A stretch of 64,000 bases of DNA, from assembly GCA_902495075.1 (NCBI GenBank), contig CABUVO010000025.1:1-64000 (forward strand), given 5' to 3'. Of this stretch, positions 18,564 to 28,598 are shown in pieces. Below the pieces are notes generated by a model. That model was not told the origin of the DNA and did not search any database. It saw only the letters and a program-made list of their open reading frames with translations. The translations under genes were made by a program, and so were the position numbers. Positions within the stretch are counted from its first letter, which is position 1. Each line of letters opens with the position of its first letter. Source of the stretch: an uncultured Porphyromonadaceae bacterium (GTDB lineage Bacteria > Bacteroidota > Bacteroidia > Bacteroidales > Muribaculaceae).

Positions 18564-19661
18564 TCAATCCGTTGGCGAATCTATTTCCTTTTTTAAATCT
18601 GATATGAAGTCTGAATATTCAAGTCCGTTTATCATCTTGACCGCTATCGGCATAAAATAAGTTATCTGCTTCAGTTTTGTTGGGAAATATGGATTATATG
18701 CCAATCTTACTGCATCTTTTTCGGTTGTAAGGATAATTTTCCGTTCACCCGGCAATGTATCAAACTTCTTTTTGATGTTTTCAAGATCCTCCCTCGTAAA
18801 ATTATGATGATCGGGGAAATGACACACATTTTTCTTGAAAGGATAATTCCTGAAATGCCTGACGAATCCTCTCGGATTAGCAATTCCGCTAAGAAGCAGA
18901 ACCGTATCATTCTTTGTCAATTCGCCAAGTGATGCCTGATATGGTTCATCATCGGGGAATACAGGTAATAATCCTCCATAAGTATATCTGGAAAAATACA
19001 GTTTTTGGAATGACATAAGATCAAGATTTTTCTGGACGAGCCTGAAATCAAGAGGTGTTATATCATTGGGACATTTAGTGACAATAACCATATCTGCCCT
19101 GTTTATTTGATGAGGGCTCTCCCTTAAACGCCCTAAAGGAAGCAGCCTATCATTATAAAGAGGACGATTGTAATCCATTAATAACACCGAGACTTTAGGC
19201 TTAACGTAACGATGTTGGAATGCATCATCAAGCACAATAAGCTCCAGATTAGGAAACTGACGGATCAACTCTCGGATACCTTTACGTCGATCCTCACATA
19301 CAGCAACCTTTACCCTATAGCCGAATTTGTGATATATCTGAAGAGGTTCATCGCCAACACTATCAGGAGTGCTGTTTGAGTTTGCAAGGATAAAACCTTT
19401 AGTTTTTCTCTTGTACCCCCTACTAAGCACTGCGGTGTTGTATTCCATTGCAAGCATTTCTACAATATACTCAGTATGTGGTGTTTTTCCTGTACCACCA
19501 ACTGTAAGGTTTCCGACGCTCACTATAGGGATATCAAACTCTTCCTGTGGCAATATATTGTTATCAAACATCCAGTTACGCACAGCCATGACAGCTCCGT
19601 AAATCCATGAAAACGGAGTCAGCATATACTTCAATATTTTTGTCTTTGTCTCAGCTGTCAT
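18564..19661 (-). CDS. lpxK: Tetraacyldisaccharide 4'-kinase
   Basis: A 365-residue LpxK, the lipid A pathway kinase that phosphorylates the 4' position at the inner face of the inner membrane. It has an N-terminal membrane-associating helix (about 10-28), then Walker A-type GGTGKTPH (about 55-62), DDAFQHRYVKP, and LGRLRESPHQINRADMVIVTKCP, all typical. It is 19 bases after sppA. Lipid A biosynthesis in this window also appears as an LpxA-type gene at 36195 and kdsB at 59458. Confidence 0.94.
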   Translation of the reverse strand: MTAETKTKILKYMLTPFSWIYGAVMAVRNWMFDNNILPQEEFDIPIVSVGNLTVGGTGKTPHTEYIVEMLAMEYNTAVLSRGYKRKTKGFILANSNSTPDSVGDEPLQIYHKFGYRVKVAVCEDRRKGIRELIRQFPNLELIVLDDAFQHRYVKPKVSVLLMDYNRPLYNDRLLPLGRLRESPHQINRADMVIVTKCPNDITPLDFRLVQKNLDLMSFQKLYFSRYTYGGLLPVFPDDEPYQASLGELTKNDTVLLLSGIANPRGFVRHFRNYPFKKNVCHFPDHHNFTREDLENIKKKFDTLPGERKIILTTEKDAVRLAYNPYFPTKLKQITYFMPIAVKMINGLEYSDFISDLKKEIDSPTD

Positions 19662-19680
19662 AACTCGTAAAATAACAACC

Positions 19681-21468
19681 CTACCTTCCTATGACTATTT
19701 CAAATTCTGGCATCCTCGCCAAAATCCTGTTACGCGACAATATTTTTTGCGCTAATTCTATCGCAAAATCATTGACATTGTCATTGTAAGATGCCTTCAT
19801 CATTTTCGCAGCCTCAAGATCACTTGATGAAATCATATCCCATATGGATGGCTCATAAACCGGATAGACTGATATATCATATTTACTGAAAACATCAGCT
19901 TTTTTCGCAGTCCATTCAATGGCATTGTTTAGTGACCCGAGTTCATCCACCAAGCCTATCTCTTTAGCTTTCATTGCGTTCCATACACGTCCCTCAGCAA
20001 TAAGACGCACCTTCGCCTCCGACATTTTCCTACCCTTCGCCACTCGCTTTATAAATCTATCATATCCGTTATTTACGTATTTCTGCATGATAGCCAGCTG
20101 CTGTTCGTTCATTGGAGTATACATGGTTGGAAAGTCCGCATCAGGATTGGTTGCAACCGATTGCAAATTTACACCAACCTTATCGGCAAGACCTTTAACA
20201 TTCGGTATTAATCCGAAAATTCCGATAGATCCTGTTATTGTCAAAGGATCAGCAAAAATCCTGTCCGCACCACACGAAATCCAATATCCCCCAGATGCCG
20301 CATAATCTCCCATAGATACTGCCAATGGTTTCTTTTTTGATTGGAAATAATCAAGAGCTTCCCCAATCTGGTCGCTTCCGAACGCAGAGCCGCCTGGTGA
20401 ATTCACTCTGAGGACAAGACCCTTTATATTATCATCATCAGCCAATTGTGTAATAATTGGAACCAGTTTCTGATAATTTATACCGGTTGACGCTCCATCA
20501 ACGATCTCACCTGTTGCATAAAGCACAGCTATATTATTTTTGCTTGAGTATGCATCCGTCCAAGGCAATTGTCCCGTGAGAGTTGACGGAGATACAAAAT
20601 TCAACTTTTTCTTGTCAACATCTATAAGTTTTGCGAGACGTTCATCCATTGTCCTCTCATATACAGCTTCATCCACGAGTCCTGCCTTCACTGCCATATC
20701 TGCCGATGAAAACATCAAGCCATTGTTAACCAAGGAATCAATTTCAGCTGATGTGAGTTTCTTTCTATTCTCACAGATACCCTTTTTCATATAATCCCAC
20801 ATCGTAGTAAAAAGCGTATCAAGCTGTGCTCGAGCCGGATCACTCATCTGCGTGGATATGTAGGGTTCAACTGCCGATTTAAATGTACCGACCTTGACTA
20901 CTTGAAACTCAACCCCTAATTTATCAAACAATCCTTTAAGAAACATAGTAGTCGAACCTAAGCCCTGAATAGCAATCTGCCCATAGGGATTAAGGTAGAC
21001 CTTGTCTGCAACACTTGCAACATAATATGTTCCTAACGTAAATGCGTCTCCGTAGGCATAGATTTTCTTTCCTGATTTCTTAAAATCCTTTACGGCTGTC
21101 CTTATGGCATTGAAAGTTGCAGGAGACGCAGAAGCAGCTCCGCATTTTATATACAAAGCATCAATGTCTTTATTGTTTGCCGCCTCCTTTAGACTTTCTA
21201 CTATCACATTAAGCGTTTGCGGCTTGTCTACATTCCCCGACATTAATGTGATGTAATCGATGGAAGTTGGAGTCTCTGATTCAACAATAGTGCCATTAAG
21301 TTCAAGAGTAAGTATAGAGTGTTTCTTAACACCGACAGAACTTTCAGTTCCCTGAATATTAGCAACGAGACCGACAGCCACAATAACACCAACGATCCCG
21401 AAAAGAATCAATGCGATCCAAGCTCCAACAAAAGAAGAAAGCGTGTTTAGAAAGAATTTCTTCAACAT
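19681..21468 (-). CDS. sppA: Signal peptide peptidase SppA, 67K type
   Basis: A 595-residue membrane-anchored protease that degrades cleaved signal peptides. It has an N-terminal membrane helix (about 13-38) and two tandem S49 domains. The Lys-Ser dyad is visible: Lys156 in YYVASVADKVYLNP and Ser392 in YAASGGYW, as expected for the double-length form. RVNSPGGSAFGSD is also typical. It lies 26 bases after glmM and 19 before lpxK in the same orientation. Confidence 0.95.
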   Translation of the reverse strand: MLKKFFLNTLSSFVGAWIALILFGIVGVIVAVGLVANIQGTESSVGVKKHSILTLELNGTIVESETPTSIDYITLMSGNVDKPQTLNVIVESLKEAANNKDIDALYIKCGAASASPATFNAIRTAVKDFKKSGKKIYAYGDAFTLGTYYVASVADKVYLNPYGQIAIQGLGSTTMFLKGLFDKLGVEFQVVKVGTFKSAVEPYISTQMSDPARAQLDTLFTTMWDYMKKGICENRKKLTSAEIDSLVNNGLMFSSADMAVKAGLVDEAVYERTMDERLAKLIDVDKKKLNFVSPSTLTGQLPWTDAYSSKNNIAVLYATGEIVDGASTGINYQKLVPIITQLADDDNIKGLVLRVNSPGGSAFGSDQIGEALDYFQSKKKPLAVSMGDYAASGGYWISCGADRIFADPLTITGSIGIFGLIPNVKGLADKVGVNLQSVATNPDADFPTMYTPMNEQQLAIMQKYVNNGYDRFIKRVAKGRKMSEAKVRLIAEGRVWNAMKAKEIGLVDELGSLNNAIEWTAKKADVFSKYDISVYPVYEPSIWDMISSSDLEAAKMMKASYNDNVNDFAIELAQKILSRNRILARMPEFEIVIGR

Positions 21469-21494
21469 ACGGATTTTATTTACACAGAAGTCTC

Positions 21495-22880
21495 TTAACT
21501 GAGACTGTTTATAATTTGTTTAATACTCTCTGCGAGTTCATCTGCCTTTGCCATAGTCTCCGCCTCACTATATATGCGTATAATCGGTTCGGTATTTGAT
21601 TTGCGAAGATGCACCCAGGAATCTTTAAAATCAATTTTCACTCCATCTATGTCATTGACTTCTTCATTTGAGAAGTGCTTCTTCACTGCCTCAAGTATGG
21701 CATCGACATCGATATCGGGAGTAAGTTCGATTTTATTCTTGGCAATTTCATATTGTGGAAGCCCCGACTTGATTTCGGATACGCTCTTCCCCGATTTTGC
21801 CATTAATGTAAGGAATAGAGCCACACCTACAAGAGCATCACGACCATAATGGATTTCCGGATAGATAACTCCACCATTACCCTCTCCTCCAATTACAGCT
21901 CCTACTTCCTTCATCTTAGTTACTACATTCACTTCGCCAACGGCTGCAGCAGAGTAGTCGCAACCATGCGCACGAGTTACATCTCTAAGCCCGCGGGAAC
22001 TGCTGAGGTTGGAAACGGTAGAACCAGGCGTATTGGATAGCACGTAGTCGGCAATAGCAACAAGCGTATTCTCCTCCACGAACATCTCTCCATTTTCCAT
22101 TACAATGGCAAGACGATCAACATCAGGATCAACTACAAAACCCACATCTGCTTTCTTTTCCTTCATAACCGCAGAGATACCGGTAAGATTCTGCGGTATG
22201 GGTTCAGGAGTATGTGCGAATTTACCTGTTGACTCACAGTTTAACTCAATTATATTTTTCACACCGAGAGAACGAAGCAATAAAGGTATGATATCTCCAC
22301 CTATCGAATTAATGCCATCAATAGCTACTGTAAAATTCTTATTGGCGATAGCTTCTGCATCCACAAGTTTCAAGGCTTTAACCATCTCCACATGGCGCAT
22401 TCCCCACGTCTCATTCTTGAACTCATGACCAAGATCGAACACGTCAGCAAACTCATAAGCATCCTCTTCAGCTCTTCTTATAACTTCTTTTCCTTCCTTA
22501 TCAGAAAGAAACTCACCTTTATGATTCAGCAATTTCAGAGCATTCCACTGCACTGGATTGTGACTTGCCGTTATTATGATACCTCCACAGGCGTTTTCAC
22601 CTGTCACAGCAAGTTCTGTTGTCGGGGTTGATGCTTTCCCAATATTAATTACATCGAATCCCATCGACATAAGCGTTCCGACAACAAGATTCTCGACCAT
22701 CTTGCCGGATAAACGGGCATCGCGACCGACAACAATAGCATTGCTTTCACCTTTATATATTTCTCTTATAAACGATGCATAAGAAGCTGTAAACTTAACA
22801 ACGTCAACGGCACTGAGTCCGTCTCCCGGCTTACCTCCGATTGTGCCTCGGATACCAGAAATTGATTTTATAAGTGACAC
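21495..22880 (-). CDS. glmM: Phosphoglucosamine mutase
   Basis: A 461-residue alpha-D-phosphohexomutase, most likely GlmM, which converts glucosamine-6-phosphate to glucosamine-1-phosphate for UDP-GlcNAc. In order: N-terminal ISGIRGTIGG, phosphoserine loop TASHNP (Ser106), metal loop DPDVDRLA, sugar loop GGEGNGGV, and phosphate-binding RKSNTEPIIRIY. The start codon is GTG; no ATG is available nearby and the N terminus matches the family. The assignment as GlmM over phosphomannomutase rests on length, the Bacteroidetes family type and the sppA/lpxK context. Confidence 0.88.
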   Translation of the reverse strand: MSLIKSISGIRGTIGGKPGDGLSAVDVVKFTASYASFIREIYKGESNAIVVGRDARLSGKMVENLVVGTLMSMGFDVINIGKASTPTTELAVTGENACGGIIITASHNPVQWNALKLLNHKGEFLSDKEGKEVIRRAEEDAYEFADVFDLGHEFKNETWGMRHVEMVKALKLVDAEAIANKNFTVAIDGINSIGGDIIPLLLRSLGVKNIIELNCESTGKFAHTPEPIPQNLTGISAVMKEKKADVGFVVDPDVDRLAIVMENGEMFVEENTLVAIADYVLSNTPGSTVSNLSSSRGLRDVTRAHGCDYSAAAVGEVNVVTKMKEVGAVIGGEGNGGVIYPEIHYGRDALVGVALFLTLMAKSGKSVSEIKSGLPQYEIAKNKIELTPDIDVDAILEAVKKHFSNEEVNDIDGVKIDFKDSWVHLRKSNTEPIIRIYSEAETMAKADELAESIKQIINSLS

Positions 22881-22936
22881 GATATGATAAATTAATATTG
22901 GTTAAACAGTATGTAAATTTTTAGAGTACTCTAAGA

Positions 22937-23515
22937 TCAATATTCCGCTCTGAAATAACGGATATTGTATACATAGGGAATACATTGGCTTGCATCTGAA
23001 GTGAATCCCTCCGGAGATTTAATCACAAGATTCACCTCACAATTATATCCGAGATATTCCAGTGGCACCTGAATCCCTTCTCCATACTGAGTTGTTGATG
23101 TAAGCACATTGTTGCCGTACACAAGACTTGTATTAGAAGAATTTTCAAAATCTTCAGCATTACCATCCCAAACTTCTCCGCCAGACGATTGATAATTCTT
23201 AAGGTTCAGACGCATAAAACGGAAATATACCAGATTCCCTTTTTCCGGTCGATCATCCATATCTCCTTTGCTTATAACCTGCATATAAACATACCCATCC
23301 TTATCCATTTTATAATAAGGAGCATTCTCTCCCACCTCAAAATTACTATTTTCAGGAATCTGCAAAGACACGGTATGCTGAGCAAGATACCAATTCACTG
23401 CATGTTCTTCCTCTGTCAGAAGTTCTGAATAACTTTTAGTGTCTTCACAACTGCTAACAACAACTGCGATGCCAAATAGCATCGAAAGCATCATTATTTT
23501 TGTTTTTATTTTCAT
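22937..23515 (-). CDS. DUF4827 family lipoprotein
   Basis: A 192-residue predicted lipoprotein. The signal peptide ends in a lipobox before Cys23 (VVSSCEDTKSYSELL). The mature part is beta-rich with VYMQVISKGDMDDRPEKGNLVYFRF, the pattern of the Bacteroidetes DUF4827 family, which is distantly FKBP-like. No catalytic function can be claimed. It lies between nrnA and glmM, 74 bases after nrnA and 56 before glmM. Confidence 0.78.
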   Translation of the reverse strand: MKIKTKIMMLSMLFGIAVVVSSCEDTKSYSELLTEEEHAVNWYLAQHTVSLQIPENSNFEVGENAPYYKMDKDGYVYMQVISKGDMDDRPEKGNLVYFRFMRLNLKNYQSSGGEVWDGNAEDFENSSNTSLVYGNNVLTSTTQYGEGIQVPLEYLGYNCEVNLVIKSPEGFTSDASQCIPYVYNIRYFRAEY

Positions 23516-23589
23516 TTATGATGTTTATATTAATTCTTTAATACATTAACTAAATTTATTTCTTAAACAGGGACTAAAACTTATTGCGA

Positions 23590-24639
23590 CTACCTGACTT
23601 CAAGTTTCTCAAATCTTTTTGGTAGATAAGTATCATAATTATCCAGATTATCGATCAAAAGCTTCCTGCATTCATCCAGTGAGCCATGAAACTCACCGCC
23701 GGAAGCCTGCAAATGCCCCCCTCCATTGAAAAGGTCCGAACAAATCCTCGATACCGGGAAATTTGCCTTACTACGCGCCGAAACCTTAATGCAGTCTGGA
23801 TCCTCTCGCATGAAAATCGAATATACCATTCCTCGAATATTCAACGCTTCGTTTACAAGTCCTTCCGTATCTCCTTTCTCATAGTGGAACATGTCAAGCT
23901 CTTCCTTGGAAAGTGTTACGAGGCATCCTCTATGATCTGGAAAAATCTCCAATTTCTTATATAAGGCGTATGATTTCAGACGCAAACTATCATAGCTGCA
24001 TGCCTTGACACATTCATCTATTATCCTTGTCTTCTCAGCTCCTTTTTCCATGAGCTTTGTCAAAATCTCATAAACATCCGAATTACGACAATTAACAGTG
24101 AAATTCTGAGTGTCTGTAATCAAGCCTGTAAGAAGACAAGTGGCGCAATTTCTATCAATATCGCTATATAAGCCACATGCAGCGATAATTCTAAAAACCA
24201 GTTCACATGTCGATGACATTTCGGGATAAGAAAACTCAATCACACAATCAATATCCGGTCCCTCATGATGGTCGATCAGCACTTTTTTTGCCTTAGCACT
24301 CTGAATTAGAGGAGCCAGATGATCCTGACGTGACGGTTTGTTGAAATCACAACAAATAATCAGGTCACTCTCTTCCACAAGGCGGGTGCAATACGGATCA
24401 TGTCTGGTATATACTGCGATTTCATTGAAATCCGGTATAAATCGCAAAGATCTCGGCGGCACGTCCGGAACAACCACAGATGGCTGTTTGCCTAAAGATT
24501 TCAGTAAATGCCATAAACCCATTGTGCTGCCGATGGCATCTCCATCAGGATGCACATGACACGTCAGAACGATCTTTTCGCTCTGTTCCAATAGAGTAGT
24601 AAACTCTTTTACACTTGCTGGATTTAATATTTTATTCAT
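23590..24639 (-). CDS. nrnA: DHH/DHHA1 phosphoesterase, NrnA-like
   Basis: A 349-residue DHH family phosphoesterase, best matching NrnA, which degrades short RNA oligonucleotides and can dephosphorylate pAp. Motifs: HVHPDGDAIGS (about 28-38), CDFNKPSR, VLIDHHEGPD, the tyrosine/threonine-rich LLTGLITDTQNF, and DHHA1 GGGHLQASGG. The start is ATG 24639; the longer frame starts with a non-ATG codon. On the minus strand TATCTTTG (24665-24658) could be a -7 box. It is divergent from mazG. Confidence 0.9.
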   Translation of the reverse strand: MNKILNPASVKEFTTLLEQSEKIVLTCHVHPDGDAIGSTMGLWHLLKSLGKQPSVVVPDVPPRSLRFIPDFNEIAVYTRHDPYCTRLVEESDLIICCDFNKPSRQDHLAPLIQSAKAKKVLIDHHEGPDIDCVIEFSYPEMSSTCELVFRIIAACGLYSDIDRNCATCLLTGLITDTQNFTVNCRNSDVYEILTKLMEKGAEKTRIIDECVKACSYDSLRLKSYALYKKLEIFPDHRGCLVTLSKEELDMFHYEKGDTEGLVNEALNIRGMVYSIFMREDPDCIKVSARSKANFPVSRICSDLFNGGGHLQASGGEFHGSLDECRKLLIDNLDNYDTYLPKRFEKLEVR

Positions 24640-24688
24640 ACAAACGATTTCAATCCACAAAGATAATAATTATTCCACAAATAATGAC

Positions 24689-24696
24689 TAATTTTG
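24689..24696 (+). promoter_or_regulatory. Candidate -7 box for mazG
   Basis: TAATTTTG matches the Bacteroidetes -7 consensus 35 bases before the mazG ATG. No -33 TTG is present at the right spacing, so confidence is limited. Confidence 0.45.
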
Positions 24697-24730
24697 CAGA
24701 AAATAAGAAAACATCCTAATATTGGAAAAC

Positions 24731-25522
24731 ATGAAACAACTGCATACAAAAGAGGAAAAACTCCGGGCATTCGGAGATTTCCTTGATGTTCTGGACACTC
24801 TACGTGTCAAATGTCCCTGGGATGCAAAACAAACCAATGAATCACTTCGGCCGAACACCATAGAAGAGGTTTTCGAGCTTGCTGACGCAATTATAAACTG
24901 CGATATTCCGAATATACGGAAGGAACTCGGCGATGTTTTGCTTCATATCGCATTCTATTCACGCATTGCGGAAGAAAATGGCAATTTCGATATAGCGGAC
25001 GTATGTGATTCACTTGTTGAAAAGCTAAAATTCCGTCATCCGCATATTTATGGAGATATCAATGTCAATAATGCAGATGAAGTTGCTCAAAACTGGGAAG
25101 AGATTAAACTTAAAGAAAGGAAAGGAAACAAAACTGTTCTCGGGGGAGTTCCAAGTGCTTTGCCAGCCATGATCAAGGCTAATCGGATCCAGGAGAAAGC
25201 CAGAAACGTCGGCTTTGACTGGGAAGACCGTCGTCAGGTTTGGGATAAGGTAAAGGAAGAAATATCGGAAGTTGAAGAAGAAATTGAAAATAACGATAGC
25301 CAAAACAGACTGGAAGAAGAATTTGGAGATCTTCTCTTTTCTGTCATCAATGCAGCCAGGCTTTATGGTGTTGATCCGGAAAACGCTCTTGAAAAAACCA
25401 ATAAAAAATTCATAAAGAGATTCAATCACATCGAAGAAAAAGCAAAGGCGATGGGAAAACCAATAAAAGAATTGACTCTCGCTGAAATGGATAAAATCTG
25501 GAACGAAGCTAAAAATTTGTAA
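24731..25522 (+). CDS. mazG: Nucleoside triphosphate pyrophosphohydrolase MazG
   Basis: A 263-residue two-domain MazG, a house-cleaning enzyme that hydrolyses (d)NTPs to monophosphates. Each half carries an EExxE metal-binding helix: TIEEVFELADAI with KELGDVLLHIAF in the first, and EISEVEEEIE with LEEEFGDLLFSVINAARL in the second. LRVKCPWDAKQTNESL at the N terminus is characteristic. ATG 24731 is used; a TTG nine bases earlier is less likely. It is followed by topB 4 bases after its stop. Confidence 0.95.
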   Translation: MKQLHTKEEKLRAFGDFLDVLDTLRVKCPWDAKQTNESLRPNTIEEVFELADAIINCDIPNIRKELGDVLLHIAFYSRIAEENGNFDIADVCDSLVEKLKFRHPHIYGDINVNNADEVAQNWEEIKLKERKGNKTVLGGVPSALPAMIKANRIQEKARNVGFDWEDRRQVWDKVKEEISEVEEEIENNDSQNRLEEEFGDLLFSVINAARLYGVDPENALEKTNKKFIKRFNHIEEKAKAMGKPIKELTLAEMDKIWNEAKNL

Positions 25523-25526
25523 TAAA

Positions 25527-27455
25527 TTGATACTCTGCATCACTGAGAAACCGAGTGTTGGTCGAGACATAGCCCGGATACTGGGAGCCAGCACACAAAA
25601 ACCGGGATATTACGAAGGCAATGGATATTGTGTCACATGGACCTTCGGACATTTATGTACCCTAAAAGAACCGGCAGACTATACTCTTGACTGGAAAAGA
25701 TGGTCATTATCCTCTCTTCCAATGATTCCACCTAAATTCGGGATAAAGCTGATCCCACAACAAAGCATTGAAACACAATTCAACACGATTAAGACACTTA
25801 TCGAACAATGTGACGAAGTGATAAATTGCGGTGATGCCGGACAAGAGGGTGAACTGATTCAAAGATGGGTGATGCAGAAAGCGGGATGTAAAAAGCCGAT
25901 AAAACGCTTGTGGATAAGTTCTCTTACAGATGAATCAATTAAAGAAGGTTTTGCACATTTGAGAAGTCATCAGGAGCTCGAGCCATTGTATACTGCTGGA
26001 CTTTGTCGAGCAATTGGTGACTGGATTCTTGGCATTAATGCCACGCGATTATATTCCATCAAATATAGTAAAGACCGCCAGATCCTGTCAGTAGGTAGGG
26101 TTCAGACTCCTACGCTGGCACTCGTTGTTAACAGACAATTGGAAATAGAGAATTTCGTGCCCAAAGATACGTGGGAACTGAAAACCGTTTACCGCGACAC
26201 TCTGTTTTCTTCTGCGTTAAAACCATTTGACACGATGCAGGATGGTGAGCAGATTGTGGCTGAGGTGGCAAAATATCCCTTGGTAATCACCGACATAGAA
26301 AAGAAGAAGGGGAAGGAAGCTCCTCCTCGCCTTTTCGATCTGACATCGCTTCAGGTGGAATGCAACAAAAAATTCGGAATGGGAGCAGACGCAACATTGA
26401 AAGCCATTCAGTCATTATATGAAAAGAAACTTGCCACCTATCCACGCGTAGATACTACCTATCTTACAGATGACATGTATCCTAAATGTAAGGGTATCTT
26501 GAATGGCATCAGTCAAAGTTATGCAGACGTGCTCCAACCATTGAGAGGAGAAAAACTCAAAAAGAGCAAAAAGGTATTTGATAATTCAAAAGTCACTGAC
26601 CATCATGCAATAATCCCTACAGGACAGCCAATCCCATCTACCCTCACCATGGACGAAAGAAATGTATTCGACACTATTGCACTAAGGTTCATATGCGTGT
26701 TTTATCCAGATTGTGTTTTCGAACAAACATCGGTAAAGGCGGAAGCGGACAAATACAAATTTAAAGCCACAGGAAGAGTTATAATAGACCAGGGCTGGAA
26801 ATTTGTGTATCAAACGAGAAAAGGAATCTCATCAACCGCAGAGGAAGATAAAAATGACGACGATAAAAAGGATGACGACACCGCAGTTCTCCCTGCCTTC
26901 ACCAAAGGTGAATCCGGACCACATCAACCTAAACTGGTAAAAAAAACAAGCCAACCACCCAAATATTATACAGAAGGAACATTGCTTAAGGCAATGGAGA
27001 CAGCAGGAGCGTCTGTTGAGGATGAAGAGTTGCGGGATGCCCTTAAAGCCAACGGCATCGGACGTCCGTCAACCAGGGCAGCCATCATTGAAATTCTATA
27101 TAAAAGAGGATACATCCGTAAAGAACGGAAATCACTAAGGGCAACCCCAGCCGGCATCGACCTCATATCAATAATTCAGGAGGAACTTTTAAAGAGTGCT
27201 AAACTAACCGGCATATGGGAAGGAAGATTACGGCAGATTGAGAAAGGAGAATATAGCGCAGCTGAGTTCATTTCTCAACTGAAAGAAATGATATCCGAGA
27301 TTGTGTTGTCAGTGCTTAAAGACAATTCCAATCGTCGTATCATCGCCGAACAACAAGACCATACCGGTGTTAATAAAGTAGATAACGGAGAAAACCACAA
27401 AGAAGTATCCGGTAAAAGCAAAAAATCTTCCGACAAAAGCAAAAGTCAACAGTGA
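25527..27455 (+). CDS. topB: DNA topoisomerase III
   Basis: A 642-residue type IA topoisomerase that relaxes and decatenates DNA. It has a TOPRIM domain with ITEKPSVGRDIA (catalytic Glu7) and GDAGQEGELI, the active-site tyrosine Tyr305 in LATYPRVDTTYL, and ANGIGRPSTRAAIIE near the C-terminal gate. There are no zinc fingers; the tail is short and Lys/Ser-rich. The start is TTG, required because no in-frame ATG lies near the conserved N terminus. It starts 4 bases after mazG and its stop overlaps the next ATG (TGATG). Confidence 0.95.
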   Translation: MILCITEKPSVGRDIARILGASTQKPGYYEGNGYCVTWTFGHLCTLKEPADYTLDWKRWSLSSLPMIPPKFGIKLIPQQSIETQFNTIKTLIEQCDEVINCGDAGQEGELIQRWVMQKAGCKKPIKRLWISSLTDESIKEGFAHLRSHQELEPLYTAGLCRAIGDWILGINATRLYSIKYSKDRQILSVGRVQTPTLALVVNRQLEIENFVPKDTWELKTVYRDTLFSSALKPFDTMQDGEQIVAEVAKYPLVITDIEKKKGKEAPPRLFDLTSLQVECNKKFGMGADATLKAIQSLYEKKLATYPRVDTTYLTDDMYPKCKGILNGISQSYADVLQPLRGEKLKKSKKVFDNSKVTDHHAIIPTGQPIPSTLTMDERNVFDTIALRFICVFYPDCVFEQTSVKAEADKYKFKATGRVIIDQGWKFVYQTRKGISSTAEEDKNDDDKKDDDTAVLPAFTKGESGPHQPKLVKKTSQPPKYYTEGTLLKAMETAGASVEDEELRDALKANGIGRPSTRAAIIEILYKRGYIRKERKSLRATPAGIDLISIIQEELLKSAKLTGIWEGRLRQIEKGEYSAAEFISQLKEMISEIVLSVLKDNSNRRIIAEQQDHTGVNKVDNGENHKEVSGKSKKSSDKSKSQQ

Positions 27456-27649
27456 TGGATAGGAATCTCGCAATTCAATATACGGCGGTAGGTGTGATTA
27501 TTATTGCAGCCTTGATCTGGCTTGTGATAAAATTTATCAAAAGAAAAAAAAAGAAGGGTGCATGTTGCGGATGCACGCTATCTGATAAATGCGCATCATA
27601 TAATAAGGACAGTATCTCCAAAAAGAATTGCGATAACACACACAATTAA
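27455..27649 (+). CDS. Small Cys-rich membrane protein, FeoB-associated type
   Basis: A 64-residue protein with one N-terminal membrane helix (about 9-28), a basic KRKKKK stop-transfer, then CCGCTLSDKC and further cysteines. This is the layout of the FeoB-associated Cys-rich membrane family, small proteins usually found beside ferrous iron transporter genes. Here no feoA or feoB is nearby. Translation is coupled to topB by TGATG. A GTG three bases earlier is less likely. The role in iron handling is inference from the family. Confidence 0.7.
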   Translation: MDRNLAIQYTAVGVIIIAALIWLVIKFIKRKKKKGACCGCTLSDKCASYNKDSISKKNCDNTHN

Positions 27650-27684
27650 TTTATCACAGCATATGCAACCTGAGTGTTGTCACC

Positions 27685-28593
27685 CTACATATGTTCCGAA
27701 GATGTTTTTCTAACCAGCTGCCAGGAATTAACAATATTCTGCCACGCGATATATGCTGCAGGTGCAATAGACGCTATAGGTGACATATAGGTAAGAGCAA
27801 GCCACACGGCAAGAACCGTGTTTTTCTGTCCCAGACTTTGACCGCCTGACACCTTGTCTTTAAAATGCCTCCCTATTCTACGACCGATTGCAAACTGTAA
27901 AAGGCACACTGCCAACGCTCCTATCACAAGCATCGAGACAGTCGGAATCTGTTTGTCATCCCATGTATTTATCGTGAAGCTTACACAACTGCCAACAATA
28001 ATGAACAATGATACTGCCCAAAGATAGAAAGACAGACTCTGATGATTCACAATTTTAGAATGAATATTGGGCATCAGATACCTCAACATCATGGCAACAG
28101 CCAGCGGACCGATAATCAAAGGAAACACCTTGGAACATATCAATAATGAAGACTCTACAAATGACATGTCAGGATTATCTCCAATTGCAGCAAGCACAAC
28201 CGGACCAACTACCGCCACAAACGCATTACACAAAAGTGAATAAGTAGCCACAAAAGAAATACTGCCTCCGAGCATCGAAGTGATGACAGGAGCTGCAGTA
28301 GCTGTCGGGATAAATATGCAAATAAAAACTCCCTCCCCCACAATATGATTTAAAGGAGAAAGAATAAAATAAAATCCCGCCGCCAATCCCATCTGCACAC
28401 ACAGCAATACCAAGTGTTCCTTCTTCGGACGAAAGTCTTTCAACTGCAATTTACAATAAGTGATAAACAACATAAGAAAGATGAGATATGGCGACAGAAA
28501 AGTCAGATATCCCATCCATTTATAAAAAACGGCACCTCCTACCATTGCAATAGGAAGCATGGAATTTTTAAGCTGTTGTCTGGCTATATGCAT
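27685..28593 (-). CDS. BASS family (bile acid:sodium symporter-like) transporter
   Basis: A 302-residue membrane protein with about nine hydrophobic segments. It matches the SBF/BASS fold: IPTATAAPVITSMLGGS in the first half and GGQSLGQKNTVLAVWLALTYMSP in the second correspond to the crossed-helix motifs of this fold. Family substrates are bile acids, organic anions and ketoacids; none can be picked here. It is convergent with the small Cys-rich gene and 5 bases downstream of the TsaC-like gene. Confidence 0.82.
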   Translation of the reverse strand: MHIARQQLKNSMLPIAMVGGAVFYKWMGYLTFLSPYLIFLMLFITYCKLQLKDFRPKKEHLVLLCVQMGLAAGFYFILSPLNHIVGEGVFICIFIPTATAAPVITSMLGGSISFVATYSLLCNAFVAVVGPVVLAAIGDNPDMSFVESSLLICSKVFPLIIGPLAVAMMLRYLMPNIHSKIVNHQSLSFYLWAVSLFIIVGSCVSFTINTWDDKQIPTVSMLVIGALAVCLLQFAIGRRIGRHFKDKVSGGQSLGQKNTVLAVWLALTYMSPIASIAPAAYIAWQNIVNSWQLVRKTSSEHM

Positions 28594-28598
28594 AACAA

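Noticed and set aside
25025..25594. A 189-residue minus-strand frame, Phe-rich, opposite mazG and the topB start
   Set aside because: Its Phe/Ile richness reflects the Lys/Glu-rich sense codons of mazG. Both sense genes are strongly supported.
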